44,876 nucleotides of DNA, taken from positions 1 to 44,876 of the forward strand of contig JAOPUX010000169.1 of assembly GCA_025963285.1 (NCBI GenBank), written 5' to 3'. The notes under the pieces were generated by a model. The model worked only from the letters and a program-made list of their open reading frames with translations. It had not been told where the DNA came from and searched no databases. The first letter of the stretch is position 1. Every line of letters starts with the position of its first letter. This stretch comes from Jatrophihabitans sp. GTDB taxonomy: Bacteria > Actinomycetota > Actinomycetes > Mycobacteriales > Jatrophihabitantaceae. Below are positions 35,344 to 43,688 of this stretch, piece by piece. A program made the translations under genes and the position numbers.

Positions 35344-36411
35344 ATGACCCTCCGCGTAGTGCAATGGAGCACCGGGAACGTCGGCCGCCACTCGATCGCT
35401 GGCATCGACGCCCGTCCGGAGCTGGAGCTCGTCGGCCTCTGGGTCTCCGACCCGGCCAAGGTGGGGAAGGACGCGGGGCAGCTGGCGGGCCTCGGCCGCG
35501 ACCTCGGCGTGCTTGCCACCAACGACGCCGACGCACTGCTGGCGCTCAAGCCCGACTGCATCGTGCATACCGCGATGGCCGACAACCGGCTGATGGAGGC
35601 GCTGGCCGACCTGGCCCGGTTCCTCGAGGCAGGCATCAACGTGGTGTCGTCCTGCCCGGTCTTCCTGCAATACCCGGACGGCACGGTGCCGCCGGACTTC
35701 GTCGAGCCGATCCGAGCAGCGGCCGCCGCGGGTGGTGCCTCGATCTTCGTCAACGGCGTCGACCCGGGCTTCGCCAACGACTGGCTGCCGCTCGTGATCA
35801 CCTCGGTCTCCGAGCGGATCGATCAGGTGCGCTGCCTGGAGCTGCTGGACTACTCCACCTACGACAGCGCCACCGTGATGTTCGACGTCATGGGCTTCGG
35901 CCAGCCCATGGACTTCACCCCCATGCTGCTCCAGCCCGGGATCCTGACCATGGCGTGGGGCTCGGTCGTGCACCAGATCGCGGCCGGGCTGGGCATCGCG
36001 CTCGACGAGGTGAAGGAGACGGTGCTGAAGCTGCCGGCTCCAGAGACCTTCGAGATCGCCTCGGGCACCATCGAGGAGGGGACGATGGCGGCGCTGCGAT
36101 TCGAGGTGCAGGGCTGGTACCACGGCCGACCCACCGTCGTACTCGAACACATCACCCGGCTGCGCCCCGACCTCGGCCCGGACTGGCCGCAGCCGGCCGG
36201 CCAGGGCTGCTACCGCGTCGAGGTCACCGGTGAGCCGATCTACACCGTGGACATGCAGCTGATGGGCACCGACGGGGACCACAACACCGCAGGGCTCAAG
36301 GCCACCGCGATGCGGCTGGTGAACGCGGTCGAGGCAGTCGTGGCGGCTCCGCCCGGGCTCGTCACCGCCCTCGACCTGCCCCTGATCACCGGCCGCGGCC
36401 TCGTCACCTGA
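35344..36411 (+). CDS. DapB-like NAD(P)-dependent oxidoreductase
   Basis: Protein of 355 residues with an N-terminal Rossmann unit (RVVQWSTGNVGRHSIAGI, residues 4-21; LVGLWVSDP; IVHTA) and a C-terminal alpha/beta domain, the layout of the dihydrodipicolinate reductase-like family common in actinobacterial steroid and terpenoid clusters. True DapB is about 250 residues, so this is not lysine synthesis. Substrate unknown. Starts 11 bases after the SDR and its TGA is directly followed by a 51-bp palindrome. Confidence 0.8.
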   Translation: MTLRVVQWSTGNVGRHSIAGIDARPELELVGLWVSDPAKVGKDAGQLAGLGRDLGVLATNDADALLALKPDCIVHTAMADNRLMEALADLARFLEAGINVVSSCPVFLQYPDGTVPPDFVEPIRAAAAAGGASIFVNGVDPGFANDWLPLVITSVSERIDQVRCLELLDYSTYDSATVMFDVMGFGQPMDFTPMLLQPGILTMAWGSVVHQIAAGLGIALDEVKETVLKLPAPETFEIASGTIEEGTMAALRFEVQGWYHGRPTVVLEHITRLRPDLGPDWPQPAGQGCYRVEVTGEPIYTVDMQLMGTDGDHNTAGLKATAMRLVNAVEAVVAAPPGLVTALDLPLITGRGLVT

Positions 36412-36412
36412 C

Positions 36413-36463
36413 CCGATTGTGCAACTTTCGCCGCCGTCAGGACGGCGAAAGTTGCTCGATCGG
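36413..36463 (+). repeat. 51-bp palindromic repeat, copy 2
   Basis: Left arm CCGATTGTGCAACTTTCG, right arm CGAAAGTTGCTCGATCGG, with an inner CCGTC-AG-GACGG hairpin. It starts 2 bases after the stop of the DapB-like gene and is followed by CTGA, GATGAT and 6 bases, then the GTG of the LuxR gene. The left flank CCTGACC is shared with copy 3, where it also follows a stop codon. Confidence 0.9.
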
Positions 36464-36479
36464 CTGAGATGATCCCGAG

Positions 36480-39044
36480 GTGGCGCAACTCCTTGAGCGG
36501 GCGGCAGAGCTCGCGCAACTGCAGGAGCACCTCGACGCCGCGCTGGACGGCACCGGCAGGCTCGTCTGCATCGCGGCGGAGGCGGGCGGTGGCAAGTCGT
36601 CGCTGGTGCAGGCCTTCGGCGACGCGTCGGCGGCACGCGCCCCGATCCTGACCGGCTGGTGCGACCCCCTCGACACCCCCCGTCCGGCCGGCCCGCTGCT
36701 CGACATGGGACGCGGCCTCGGCGAGGCGGTGCACTCCGCACTCCGCGACGAGCAGCGCGCGGGCGTCTTCGACGCCCTGCTCACCGAGCTGGAGCGGGCT
36801 CCGCGGGTGCTCGTCTTCGAGGACGCACACTGGGCCGACGGCACCACCCTCGATCTGCTGCGCTTCCTGGCCCGCCGGATCGGCCGGCTGCCGACGCTCG
36901 TGCTGGTGACCTTCCGTGACGACGAGGCACCGCCTGCCCTGCGGACCTGGCTCGGGGACCTGGCGACGCTGCCCTGGGTGTCCCGGCTGGCCCTCGCCCC
37001 GCTGACCGTCGCGGCCGTGGCCGAGCTGTCCCACGGCTCGGGCAGCGATGCCGCTGCGCTCTGGCGGAGTACCGGCGGCAACCCGTTCTTCGTCGCGGAG
37101 CTCCTCGCCCAACGCGCTGATGCGGTGCCGGCCACGGTGGCCGACGCCGTGCTGGCCCGGCTGAGCAGGTTGAGCGACCGCGCCCGGCACGCGGCGTGCG
37201 TCGCCGCAGTGGCCGGGGCCCGCGCAGAGCCGTCGCTGCTCTACGACCTTCCCGGCGTAGGGCCGGCCGAGCTGGACGAGTGCGCGCGGGGTGGCCTGCT
37301 TCGGCTCACCCCGCCCGTCTTCACCTTCCGGCACGAGCTGGTGCGCCAGGCGGTGCTGTCGGTGGTGTCGGCGGGCGAGCAGCGTGAGCTTGCCGCGGTG
37401 GTACTGGCGGGCCTGCGGCGACGGTCCGGCGACGAGGACGCCCTGGCCCGTCTCGCCGAGCTGGCCGACCTGGCCGGTGACGCGGACGCCGTGCTCGAGT
37501 ACGCCCCCGCCGCGGCTCGTCGGGCGGCGGGGCTGGGCGCACACCGCGAGGCGGCGGCGCAGTACGAGCGGGCGCTGCGCTGGATAGGCGAGGCCGGCGA
37601 TCGTGCCGCCTTGCTGGAGTCACTGGCCGTCGAGCGCTACCTGTTCGGCGAGCTGGGCGGAGCGATCGAGGCTCGATTGGCGGCGGGAGCCCTGCGTCGC
37701 AGTTCGGGTGAGCTGTTGCGCCTCGGCGACAACCTGCACTGGCTCGCTCGGCTGCGTTGGTACGCCGGTGACAACGCCGAGGCCTTCCGCTGTGCCCAGG
37801 AGGCTTTGGAGTGCCTGCGCCCCCTCGGCCCGTCCGCCGAGCTGGCGATGACGCTCAGCGGACTCTCCCAGCTCTGCATGCTGCGTGCGGCCTACGCCGA
37901 GTCGATCGAGTGGGGCGAGCAGGCACTGGCCCTCAGCCGCCGGCTCGAGCTGCCTGCGGTCACCGCCCACGCCTTGAACAACATCGGCACCTCGCGCTCC
38001 CGCTCCGCGGAGGAGTCGGGGCTCGAGGAGGTGCGGGAGAGCCTGGCGCTGTCCCTGCAGATCGGCTCCGAGGACCACGCATCGCGGGCCTACATCAACC
38101 TCGGCAGCGGGCTCGTCGGCCTGCGCCGGATCACCGAGGCCCGGACCCTGGTCGATGAGGGCGTCGCCTACTGCCAGGCACGCGACCTCGACCTCCAGCT
38201 GCCGTACCTGCGCAGCATGCGCGCCCAGCTCCTGGTGCACGCCGGGCATTGGGACGACGCGACGGCCGAGGCCGAGGCCGTGCTGGCGCACTCCGTCGGG
38301 AACGCCGTCCACGCCTACGTCGCCCGGCTCCCGCTCGCCATCGTTGCGGTTCGCCGGGGACTGCCGGTGGACCTCGACGACCTGGGCCGGCGGGCGCGCG
38401 AACTCGGCGAGCTACAGCGACTGCTGCCCTACGCCGCGGTCCGGGCCGAGCAGCTCTGGCTGACGGGGCGGCCACTCGACGCCGGCTCGGACGTCCTCGC
38501 CGTCTACGAGAGCGCCGTGGCGGCTGGTGCCTGGATGGAGCTGACCGACCTGGCGATCTGGCTGCACCGCCTCGGCTCTGCGGTTGCCCCGGAGGCGGAC
38601 GCAGTCGGCCCACTGCGGGGCGGCATCTCCGATCCGCCGGCCTGCGCCGCACGGCTGCTGAAGTTGGGCAACCCCTACGACGCGGCGCTCTGCCTGCTCT
38701 CCGGCGAGGAGGCCGCGGTGCGGAGCGCTGCGGAGATCCTCGCCGGCCTCGGGGCGCAGCCGGCGCTCGCCAAGGCCCAGGCCCGGCTGCGAGAACTCGG
38801 GGTCACGCGCATCCCGCGCGGACCGCGTCGCGCCACCGCCGAGCACGAGCTGCGGCTGACCGCACGGCAGGACGAGGTGCTGACGTTGGTGGCCGAGGGG
38901 CTGACCAACGCCCAGATCGCCGCCCGTCTCTTCCTGTCGGAGCGGACCGTCGACCACCACGTCGCAGCGATCCTGAGGGTGCTGGGTGTGACGAGCCGCG
39001 AGCAGGCCGCGCAGCAATTTAGGCACCGCAGGGCCCCGATCTAG
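36480..39044 (+). CDS. LAL-type LuxR regulator with AAA-like ATPase domain
   Basis: Large ATP-binding regulator of 854 residues. N-terminal ATPase: P-loop AAEAGGGKSS (32-41, first Gly of the classical loop replaced by Ala) and Walker B VLVFEDAHWAD at about 108-118. The middle is a helical TPR-like region (about 330-620). The C-terminal LuxR helix-turn-helix is LTARQDEVLTLVAEGLTNAQIAARLFLSERTVDHHVAAIL. Such LALs activate catabolic or export genes with ATP and an inducer; likely targets are the DUF4242 and FUSC genes downstream. The GTG at 36480 has no ribosome binding site: GATGAT (36468-36473) 6 bases upstream suggests a leaderless transcript. Confidence 0.9.
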   Translation: MAQLLERAAELAQLQEHLDAALDGTGRLVCIAAEAGGGKSSLVQAFGDASAARAPILTGWCDPLDTPRPAGPLLDMGRGLGEAVHSALRDEQRAGVFDALLTELERAPRVLVFEDAHWADGTTLDLLRFLARRIGRLPTLVLVTFRDDEAPPALRTWLGDLATLPWVSRLALAPLTVAAVAELSHGSGSDAAALWRSTGGNPFFVAELLAQRADAVPATVADAVLARLSRLSDRARHAACVAAVAGARAEPSLLYDLPGVGPAELDECARGGLLRLTPPVFTFRHELVRQAVLSVVSAGEQRELAAVVLAGLRRRSGDEDALARLAELADLAGDADAVLEYAPAAARRAAGLGAHREAAAQYERALRWIGEAGDRAALLESLAVERYLFGELGGAIEARLAAGALRRSSGELLRLGDNLHWLARLRWYAGDNAEAFRCAQEALECLRPLGPSAELAMTLSGLSQLCMLRAAYAESIEWGEQALALSRRLELPAVTAHALNNIGTSRSRSAEESGLEEVRESLALSLQIGSEDHASRAYINLGSGLVGLRRITEARTLVDEGVAYCQARDLDLQLPYLRSMRAQLLVHAGHWDDATAEAEAVLAHSVGNAVHAYVARLPLAIVAVRRGLPVDLDDLGRRARELGELQRLLPYAAVRAEQLWLTGRPLDAGSDVLAVYESAVAAGAWMELTDLAIWLHRLGSAVAPEADAVGPLRGGISDPPACAARLLKLGNPYDAALCLLSGEEAAVRSAAEILAGLGAQPALAKAQARLRELGVTRIPRGPRRATAEHELRLTARQDEVLTLVAEGLTNAQIAARLFLSERTVDHHVAAILRVLGVTSREQAAQQFRHRRAPI

Positions 39045-39135
39045 GCACCGTTCACCGACTCGCGCCCCGGGGCACCGAACCTAGCGTCGTCGTGACGGCT
39101 TGACCGGCAAGCCACCACACGAACGGAGCACAGAG

Positions 39136-39408
39136 ATGGCGCGATTCATGGTCGAGCGGACCTTCGCCGACGGTCTGGACATCCCGGTGAGCGCAGACGG
39201 CGCGGCGGCAGTGCTCGGCGTCGTCGACCGCAACGCCGAGGTCGGTGTCACGTGGGTGCACTCCTACGTCAGCCCCGACAAGACCAAGACGTTCTGCGTC
39301 TACGACGGGCCCGACGAGGAGGCGGTGCGCCGTGCGGCCGAGCGCAACCAGCTGCCGATCGACTCCGTCACCCGGGTGACGGTGCTGGACCCGTACTTCT
39401 ACCAGTGA
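39136..39408 (+). CDS. DUF4242 protein
   Basis: Protein of 90 residues with the ferredoxin-like fold of DUF4242 (SCO4226 type, some members bind nickel): FMVERTFADGLDIP, TWVHSYVSPDKTKTFCVYDGPDEEAVRRAAERNQLPID and VLDPYFYQ. GGAG lies 8 bases before the ATG. It follows the LuxR gene by 91 bases that contain a small hairpin GGCTTG-ACCGG-CAAGCC (39097-39113), so it has its own leader, and it may be the target of that regulator. The metal and role are not known. Confidence 0.85.
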   Translation: MARFMVERTFADGLDIPVSADGAAAVLGVVDRNAEVGVTWVHSYVSPDKTKTFCVYDGPDEEAVRRAAERNQLPIDSVTRVTVLDPYFYQ

Positions 39409-39414
39409 CCTGAC

Positions 39415-39465
39415 CCGATTGCGCAATTTTCGTTGCCCTGGCGGCGGCGAAAATTGCGCAATCGG
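39415..39465 (+). repeat. 51-bp palindromic repeat, copy 3
   Basis: The best-formed copy: arms CCGATTGCGCAATTTTCG (39415-39432) and CGAAAATTGCGCAATCGG (39448-39465) are perfectly complementary over 18 bp, with a 15-base centre. Where copies 1 and 2 have AACTTTCG in the left arm, this one has AATTTTCG, and the right arm carries the compensating A. It follows the DUF4242 stop by 6 bases and leads into GATGAT, 6 bases, then the FUSC start. Confidence 0.92.
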
Positions 39466-39481
39466 CTGGGATGATCCGGTG

Positions 39482-41752
39482 ATGCGCATGGAGTGGTTGC
39501 GGTCCCGGGATGCTGGCCTGAGCGCCACTCGGCGCGCGGCGCGGGCGGCGATCGTGATGCCGGCGATGTTCGCGCTCGGCAGCCAGGTGATCGACAACGG
39601 CACAGTGGCGACGTTCGCCGCGTTCGGCTCGTTCTCGATGCTGCTGCTCGTCGACTTCGGCGGCACGATGCTGCAGCGCATCGCCGCCCAGGTGTCGCTG
39701 ATCGGGGTCGGGCTGGTGATGGTGACGCTCGGCACGCTGGCGTCGCGGTCGGAGTGGCTGGCCGCAGCCGCCATGCTGGTGGTCGGCTTCGGGGTGCTCT
39801 TCGCGGCCGTGATCAGCTCGGTGCTGGCCGGCGCGACAACCTCGATCCTGCTCGGGTTCATCCTGCCGGTGACGCTGCCCGGCACGGTCGCCTCGATCCC
39901 GGACCGCGTCGAGGGCTGGGCTCTGGCCGGTGCGGCGTCGCTGATCGCGATCACGCTGCTCTGGCCGGCCCCCCGCCGCGAGCCGCTGCGGGCGGCGGTG
40001 GCCGAGGCCTGCGCCCGGATCGGTGACCTGCTGCACCAGGAGGTGGCCGCAGCACGCGGCGAGACCGACTGGTCCACGGTCGAGCCCACCCGGCGGGCTG
40101 CCGGCGAGGCCGTCGCCGCGATGCGCACCCGGTTCTTCGCCACGCCCTACCGGCCGACGGGCCTGACCACCGCTGCGCGCACGCTCGTCCGCCTGGTCGA
40201 CGAGGTGATCTGGCTCAGCGCCATCCTCGACGAGCTGGCGCCCGGCCAGCACCCGCACGTCATCGACCCGCCGGTCTGCGCGGTGAAGCAGTCGGCGGCC
40301 ACCGTCCTCGAACACGCCGCGGCGCTACTGCGTGGCGACGTCAGCACCCTCGGGGATTTCCATACCGAGGTAGCTGCACTGCGCGAGGCACTCACGGCGA
40401 TGGAGCGCTCCGTCGTGGCGTCAGTGCCGGCGCGTGAACTCGTCACGTCGCTGGAGCCGAGCTTCCGTGCCCAGGAGATGAGCTTCGCGATCGCCGCGCT
40501 GGGGGCCAACCTGGAGGCGACCGTGCTCGCCGAGCAACGCAGCTGGTGGGAGCAGCTGCTCGGCCACCAGCCCGAGGGCGTCGGCGGTGCGCTGGCCTCG
40601 GCGCAGCAGCGGGCCGGCGCGCACCTCGACCGCCACTCCGCCGCCCTGCAGAGCAGCATCCGGGGCGCGATCGGGCTGGCCGCCGCAGTGCTGGTGGCCG
40701 ACTACTCCGGCGTGCAGCACTCGTTCTGGATCGTCCTCGGCACCCTCTCGGTGCTCCGGTCGAACGCCCTGACCACCGGCCAGACGGCCGTGCGCGGCCT
40801 GCTCGGCACGCTGGCCGGCTTCATCGTCGGGGGCGCGCTGGTGGAGGTGATCGGCACCAACACGACCGTGCTCTGGGTGCTGCTGCCCGTCGCCATCCTC
40901 TTCGCGGGCCTCGCACCCGCCGCGATCTCGTTCGCCGCGGGTCAGGCGGGCTTCACCGTCACGCTGCTGATCCTCTTCAACATCATCTCCCCGGCTGGCT
41001 GGAAGGTCGGCCTCGTGCGGGTCGAGGACGTCGGGATCGGCTGCGTCATCAGCCTGGTGGTCGGGGTGATGTTCTGGCCGCGGGGCGCCGCTGCCGCGCT
41101 GGGCGACGCCTTGGCCGAGGCATACCAGGACAGTGCCGCGTACCTGCGCAGCGCGGTGGCGGTGGCCGCTGCCCGCTGTGATTCCCGGGCGCCCGGTGCG
41201 GACGACCCGGTGGCCGAGGCGACGCGCGCAGCGGCCGCGGCCCGCCGGGTCGACGACGCGTTCCGCGGCTTCCTCGCCGAGAAGGGCACCAAGCACCTGC
41301 CCCTGGCGAGCGTCACCACGATGGTCACCGGCGTGGCAGGGCTCCGCCTCACCGCCGACGCCGTCCTCAGCCTCTGGAACCGGGACGGCTCGGGGGCCGC
41401 CGGTGATCGCGCCGCTGCCCGCGCCGAGCTGGAGGCCTACGGCGCCGAGGTCGCCGGCTGGTACGAGCAGCTTGCCCGGGCCCTCACCGGGGCTGGGCCG
41501 GTGCCGGAGCGGCTGCACCACGACCACGTGGCCGACGGTCGGCTCATCGAGGCGGTGCGCCGCGACCTCACCGGCTCCGACGGGGCAGGCACCGCAGTGG
41601 CCGTCCGGATGATCTGGACCGGAGAGCACCTCGATGCGGCCCGACGGCTGCAGCGCGGCCTGGTCGAGCCCGCCGCCGCGATCGCCGCCCGGCGGGTCCG
41701 CCCGACGATCGCGCTGCACCCTGCCCAGCAGCCCGTCGCCGTGGCAGGCTGA
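39482..41752 (+). CDS. FUSC-family (fusaric acid resistance-like) transporter
   Basis: Membrane protein of 756 residues with two sets of hydrophobic segments, about residues 19-160 (ARAAIVMPAMFALGSQV, LAAAAMLVVGFGVLFAAVISSVL, ALAGAASLIAITLLW) and 395-540 (IRGAIGLAAAVLVADYSG, LLGTLAGFIVGGALVEVIG, VLLPVAILFAGLAPAAI, ISLVVGVMFW), each followed by a large soluble part. This is the FUSC/YccC aromatic-acid exporter arrangement. ATG 39482 is chosen; GTG 39479 and ATG 39488 are in frame. GATGAT ends 6 bases upstream, as at the LuxR gene, and no ribosome binding site is visible. The exported compound is unknown; steroid acids are a guess. Confidence 0.88.
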   Translation: MRMEWLRSRDAGLSATRRAARAAIVMPAMFALGSQVIDNGTVATFAAFGSFSMLLLVDFGGTMLQRIAAQVSLIGVGLVMVTLGTLASRSEWLAAAAMLVVGFGVLFAAVISSVLAGATTSILLGFILPVTLPGTVASIPDRVEGWALAGAASLIAITLLWPAPRREPLRAAVAEACARIGDLLHQEVAAARGETDWSTVEPTRRAAGEAVAAMRTRFFATPYRPTGLTTAARTLVRLVDEVIWLSAILDELAPGQHPHVIDPPVCAVKQSAATVLEHAAALLRGDVSTLGDFHTEVAALREALTAMERSVVASVPARELVTSLEPSFRAQEMSFAIAALGANLEATVLAEQRSWWEQLLGHQPEGVGGALASAQQRAGAHLDRHSAALQSSIRGAIGLAAAVLVADYSGVQHSFWIVLGTLSVLRSNALTTGQTAVRGLLGTLAGFIVGGALVEVIGTNTTVLWVLLPVAILFAGLAPAAISFAAGQAGFTVTLLILFNIISPAGWKVGLVRVEDVGIGCVISLVVGVMFWPRGAAAALGDALAEAYQDSAAYLRSAVAVAAARCDSRAPGADDPVAEATRAAAAARRVDDAFRGFLAEKGTKHLPLASVTTMVTGVAGLRLTADAVLSLWNRDGSGAAGDRAAARAELEAYGAEVAGWYEQLARALTGAGPVPERLHHDHVADGRLIEAVRRDLTGSDGAGTAVAVRMIWTGEHLDAARRLQRGLVEPAAAIAARRVRPTIALHPAQQPVAVAG

Positions 41753-41756
41753 GGAC

Positions 41757-42026
41757 ATGTGCCGCAATATCCGAACCCTGCACAACTTCGAACCCGCCGC
41801 CACGGACGCCGAGGTCCAGGCCGCCGCGCTGCAGTACGTCCGCAAGATCAGCGGTACGGCCAAGCCGTCGGCGGCGAACCAGGCCGCCTTCGAGCGAGCC
41901 GTCGCGGAGATCGCCCACATCACCGGTCACCTGCTCGAGGACCTGGTCACCACCGCCCCGAAGAAGGACCGTGACGTCGAGGCGGCCAAGGCACGGGCCC
42001 GGTCGGCCGAGCGCTACGCCCGCTGA
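41757..42026 (+). CDS. DUF2277 protein
   Basis: Small protein of 89 residues of the DUF2277 family, recognised by MCRNIRTLHNFEPAATDAEVQ, AALQYVRKISG and PSAANQAAFERAVAEI. No function known. The ATG at 41757 is 4 bases after the FUSC stop with GAGG in between, so it is co-transcribed with the transporter. Its stop is 6 bases before copy 4 of the palindrome. Confidence 0.85.
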   Translation: MCRNIRTLHNFEPAATDAEVQAAALQYVRKISGTAKPSAANQAAFERAVAEIAHITGHLLEDLVTTAPKKDRDVEAAKARARSAERYAR

Positions 42027-42032
42027 CCCCAC

Positions 42033-42083
42033 CCGATTGCGCAATTTCCGCCGCCGTCAGGCCGGCGAAAGTTGCGCAATCGG
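42033..42083 (+). repeat. 51-bp palindromic repeat, copy 4
   Basis: Arms CCGATTGCGCAATTTCCGCC and GGCGAAAGTTGCGCAATCGG pair with two mismatches. It lies between the convergent DUF2277 and ltp2 genes (6 bases after one stop, 11 before the other), a position that suits a terminator. Unlike copies 2 and 3 its right flank is GAGC, not CTG. Confidence 0.88.
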
Positions 42084-42094
42084 GAGCAAGAGCG

Positions 42095-43264
42095 CTACGC
42101 GCTCAGCACCAAACCGCTGGTCGGGACGCCCGTTCCTGCGGTCACCAGCACGTGGTCGACGTCGGGCACGGGGTTCACCGACGTTCCGCGGATCTGCCGC
42201 ACGCCCTCGGCGATGCCGTTCATCCCGTGGATGTAGGCCTCGCCGAGCTGTCCGCCGTGGGTGTTGATCGGCAGCCGTCCGCCCAGTTCGATCGCCCCGT
42301 CGGCGATGAAGTTGCGGGCCTCGCCGCGTGGGCAGAAGCCCAGCTCTTCGAGCTGGATGAGGACGAACGGGGTGAAGTGGTCGTAGAGCACGGCCATCTG
42401 CACGTCCTCCGGCGCCAGGCCGGACTGCCGCCAGAGCTGCTCGCCCACGAGCCCCATCTCCGGCAGGCCGGTGAGGCCGTCACGGTAGTAGGAGGTCATC
42501 ACGAACTGGTCCGCGCCGCTGCCCTGAGCCGCCCCGGTGATGATGGCCGGCTTCTGCGCCAGGTCGCGGGCCCGCTCGGCTGACGTCACCACGATGGCCA
42601 CCGCGCCGTCGCTCTCCTGGCAGCAGTCGAGCAGGTGCAGCGGCTCGGCGATCCAGCGCGAGGCCTGGTGCTCCTCGAGCGTGATCGGCTTGCCGTAGAA
42701 GAAGGCGGCGGGGTTGTTCGCCGCATGACGCCGGTCCGCCACCGCGATCCGGCCGAAGTCCTCGCTGGTCGCGCCGTAGACGTGCATGTAGCGCTTGGCG
42801 ATCATCGCGACGTTCGCGGCCGGGGTGCCGAGACCCATCGGGTACGACCAGGAGGCATCCACGCCGGACGACGTGGCCCGCGCGGCGAGTTCGGAGGAGA
42901 ACTGCCCGAAGCGGTGCCCGGAGCGCTCGTTGAAGGCGCGGTAACAGACCACCACGTCGGCCACGCCGGTCGCGACTGCCATCGCCGCCTGCTGCACGGT
43001 CGCCGCCGCCGCACCGCCGCCGTAGTTGATCTGGCTGAAGAACTTCAGCTGCGGGATGCCGACCTCGCGGGCCACGGCGATCTCGGTGTTGGTGTCCATC
43101 GTGAAGGTCACCAGCCCGTCGACGTCGGCGGGCCGCAGCCCCGCGTCCGCGAGCGCCGCCTTGACCGCCTCGGCAGCCAGCCGCAGCTCCGAACGGCCCG
43201 AGGCCTTGGAGAACTCTGTCGCCCCGATGCCGGCGATGGCCGCCTTGCCCGACAGCCCGCTCAC
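42095..43264 (-). CDS. ltp2: Steroid side-chain retro-aldolase Ltp2
   Basis: Thiolase-fold protein of 389 residues that with ChsH2 splits the 17-hydroxy-3-oxo-4-pregnene-20-carboxyl-CoA intermediate to androstenedione and propionyl-CoA. Residues Y294 (VLYDHFTPF) and Y344 (GEAYIHGMNG), reported as the retro-aldol catalytic tyrosines in Ltp2 proteins, fall at exactly those numbers. The N-terminus AAIAGIGATEFSKASGRSELRLAAEAV and NYGGGAAAATVQQAAMAVATG are like Rv3540c. A GTG at 43264 is the start, 34 bases after chsH1. Last gene of the igr operon portion. Confidence 0.93.
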   Translation of the reverse strand: MSGLSGKAAIAGIGATEFSKASGRSELRLAAEAVKAALADAGLRPADVDGLVTFTMDTNTEIAVAREVGIPQLKFFSQINYGGGAAAATVQQAAMAVATGVADVVVCYRAFNERSGHRFGQFSSELAARATSSGVDASWSYPMGLGTPAANVAMIAKRYMHVYGATSEDFGRIAVADRRHAANNPAAFFYGKPITLEEHQASRWIAEPLHLLDCCQESDGAVAIVVTSAERARDLAQKPAIITGAAQGSGADQFVMTSYYRDGLTGLPEMGLVGEQLWRQSGLAPEDVQMAVLYDHFTPFVLIQLEELGFCPRGEARNFIADGAIELGGRLPINTHGGQLGEAYIHGMNGIAEGVRQIRGTSVNPVPDVDHVLVTAGTGVPTSGLVLSA

Positions 43265-43298
43265 GCCGCAACTCCGTCGCCGAGTGGCGCGCTGGCCG

Positions 43299-43688
43299 TC
43301 ATGCGGTCACCCCTGAGATCACGACGGTGCCGATCACATGGTCACCGAGCTGACCGCGGGCGATCACCGACACCGTGACGTCATCGCCCTCGACGGAGAG
43401 CACCGAACCCGAGAACACAAGGGTGTCGTAGGCGTAGCAGGGCACGCCAAGCCGGATCGAGATGCTCTTGACCAGCGCATCCGGCCCGGCCCAGTCCGAG
43501 ACGAAGCGCTGCACCAGTCCGGTGTCGGTGAGGATGTTGACGAAGATGTCCTTCGACCCCTTCGCGATGGCGAGATCCCTGTCGTGGTGGACGTCCTGGA
43601 AGTCCCGGGTGGCGAGCGCGGTGGACACCACGAAGGTCGGGGTCGCCTCGATCCGCAGCTCGGGCAGCACATCGCCGACTTCAGTCAT
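43299..43688 (-). CDS. chsH1: MaoC-like enoyl-CoA hydratase subunit ChsH1
   Basis: Single hotdog protein of 129 residues, partner of ChsH2 in the heteromeric hydratase of the last side-chain cycle. The segment ATRDFQDVHHDRDLAIAKGSKDIFVNI (26-52) has the D-x-x-H hydratase-type residues, and the C-terminal strand pattern is complete. Overlaps the chsH2 stop (ATGA). Confidence 0.9.
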   Translation of the reverse strand: MTEVGDVLPELRIEATPTFVVSTALATRDFQDVHHDRDLAIAKGSKDIFVNILTDTGLVQRFVSDWAGPDALVKSISIRLGVPCYAYDTLVFSGSVLSVEGDDVTVSVIARGQLGDHVIGTVVISGVTA

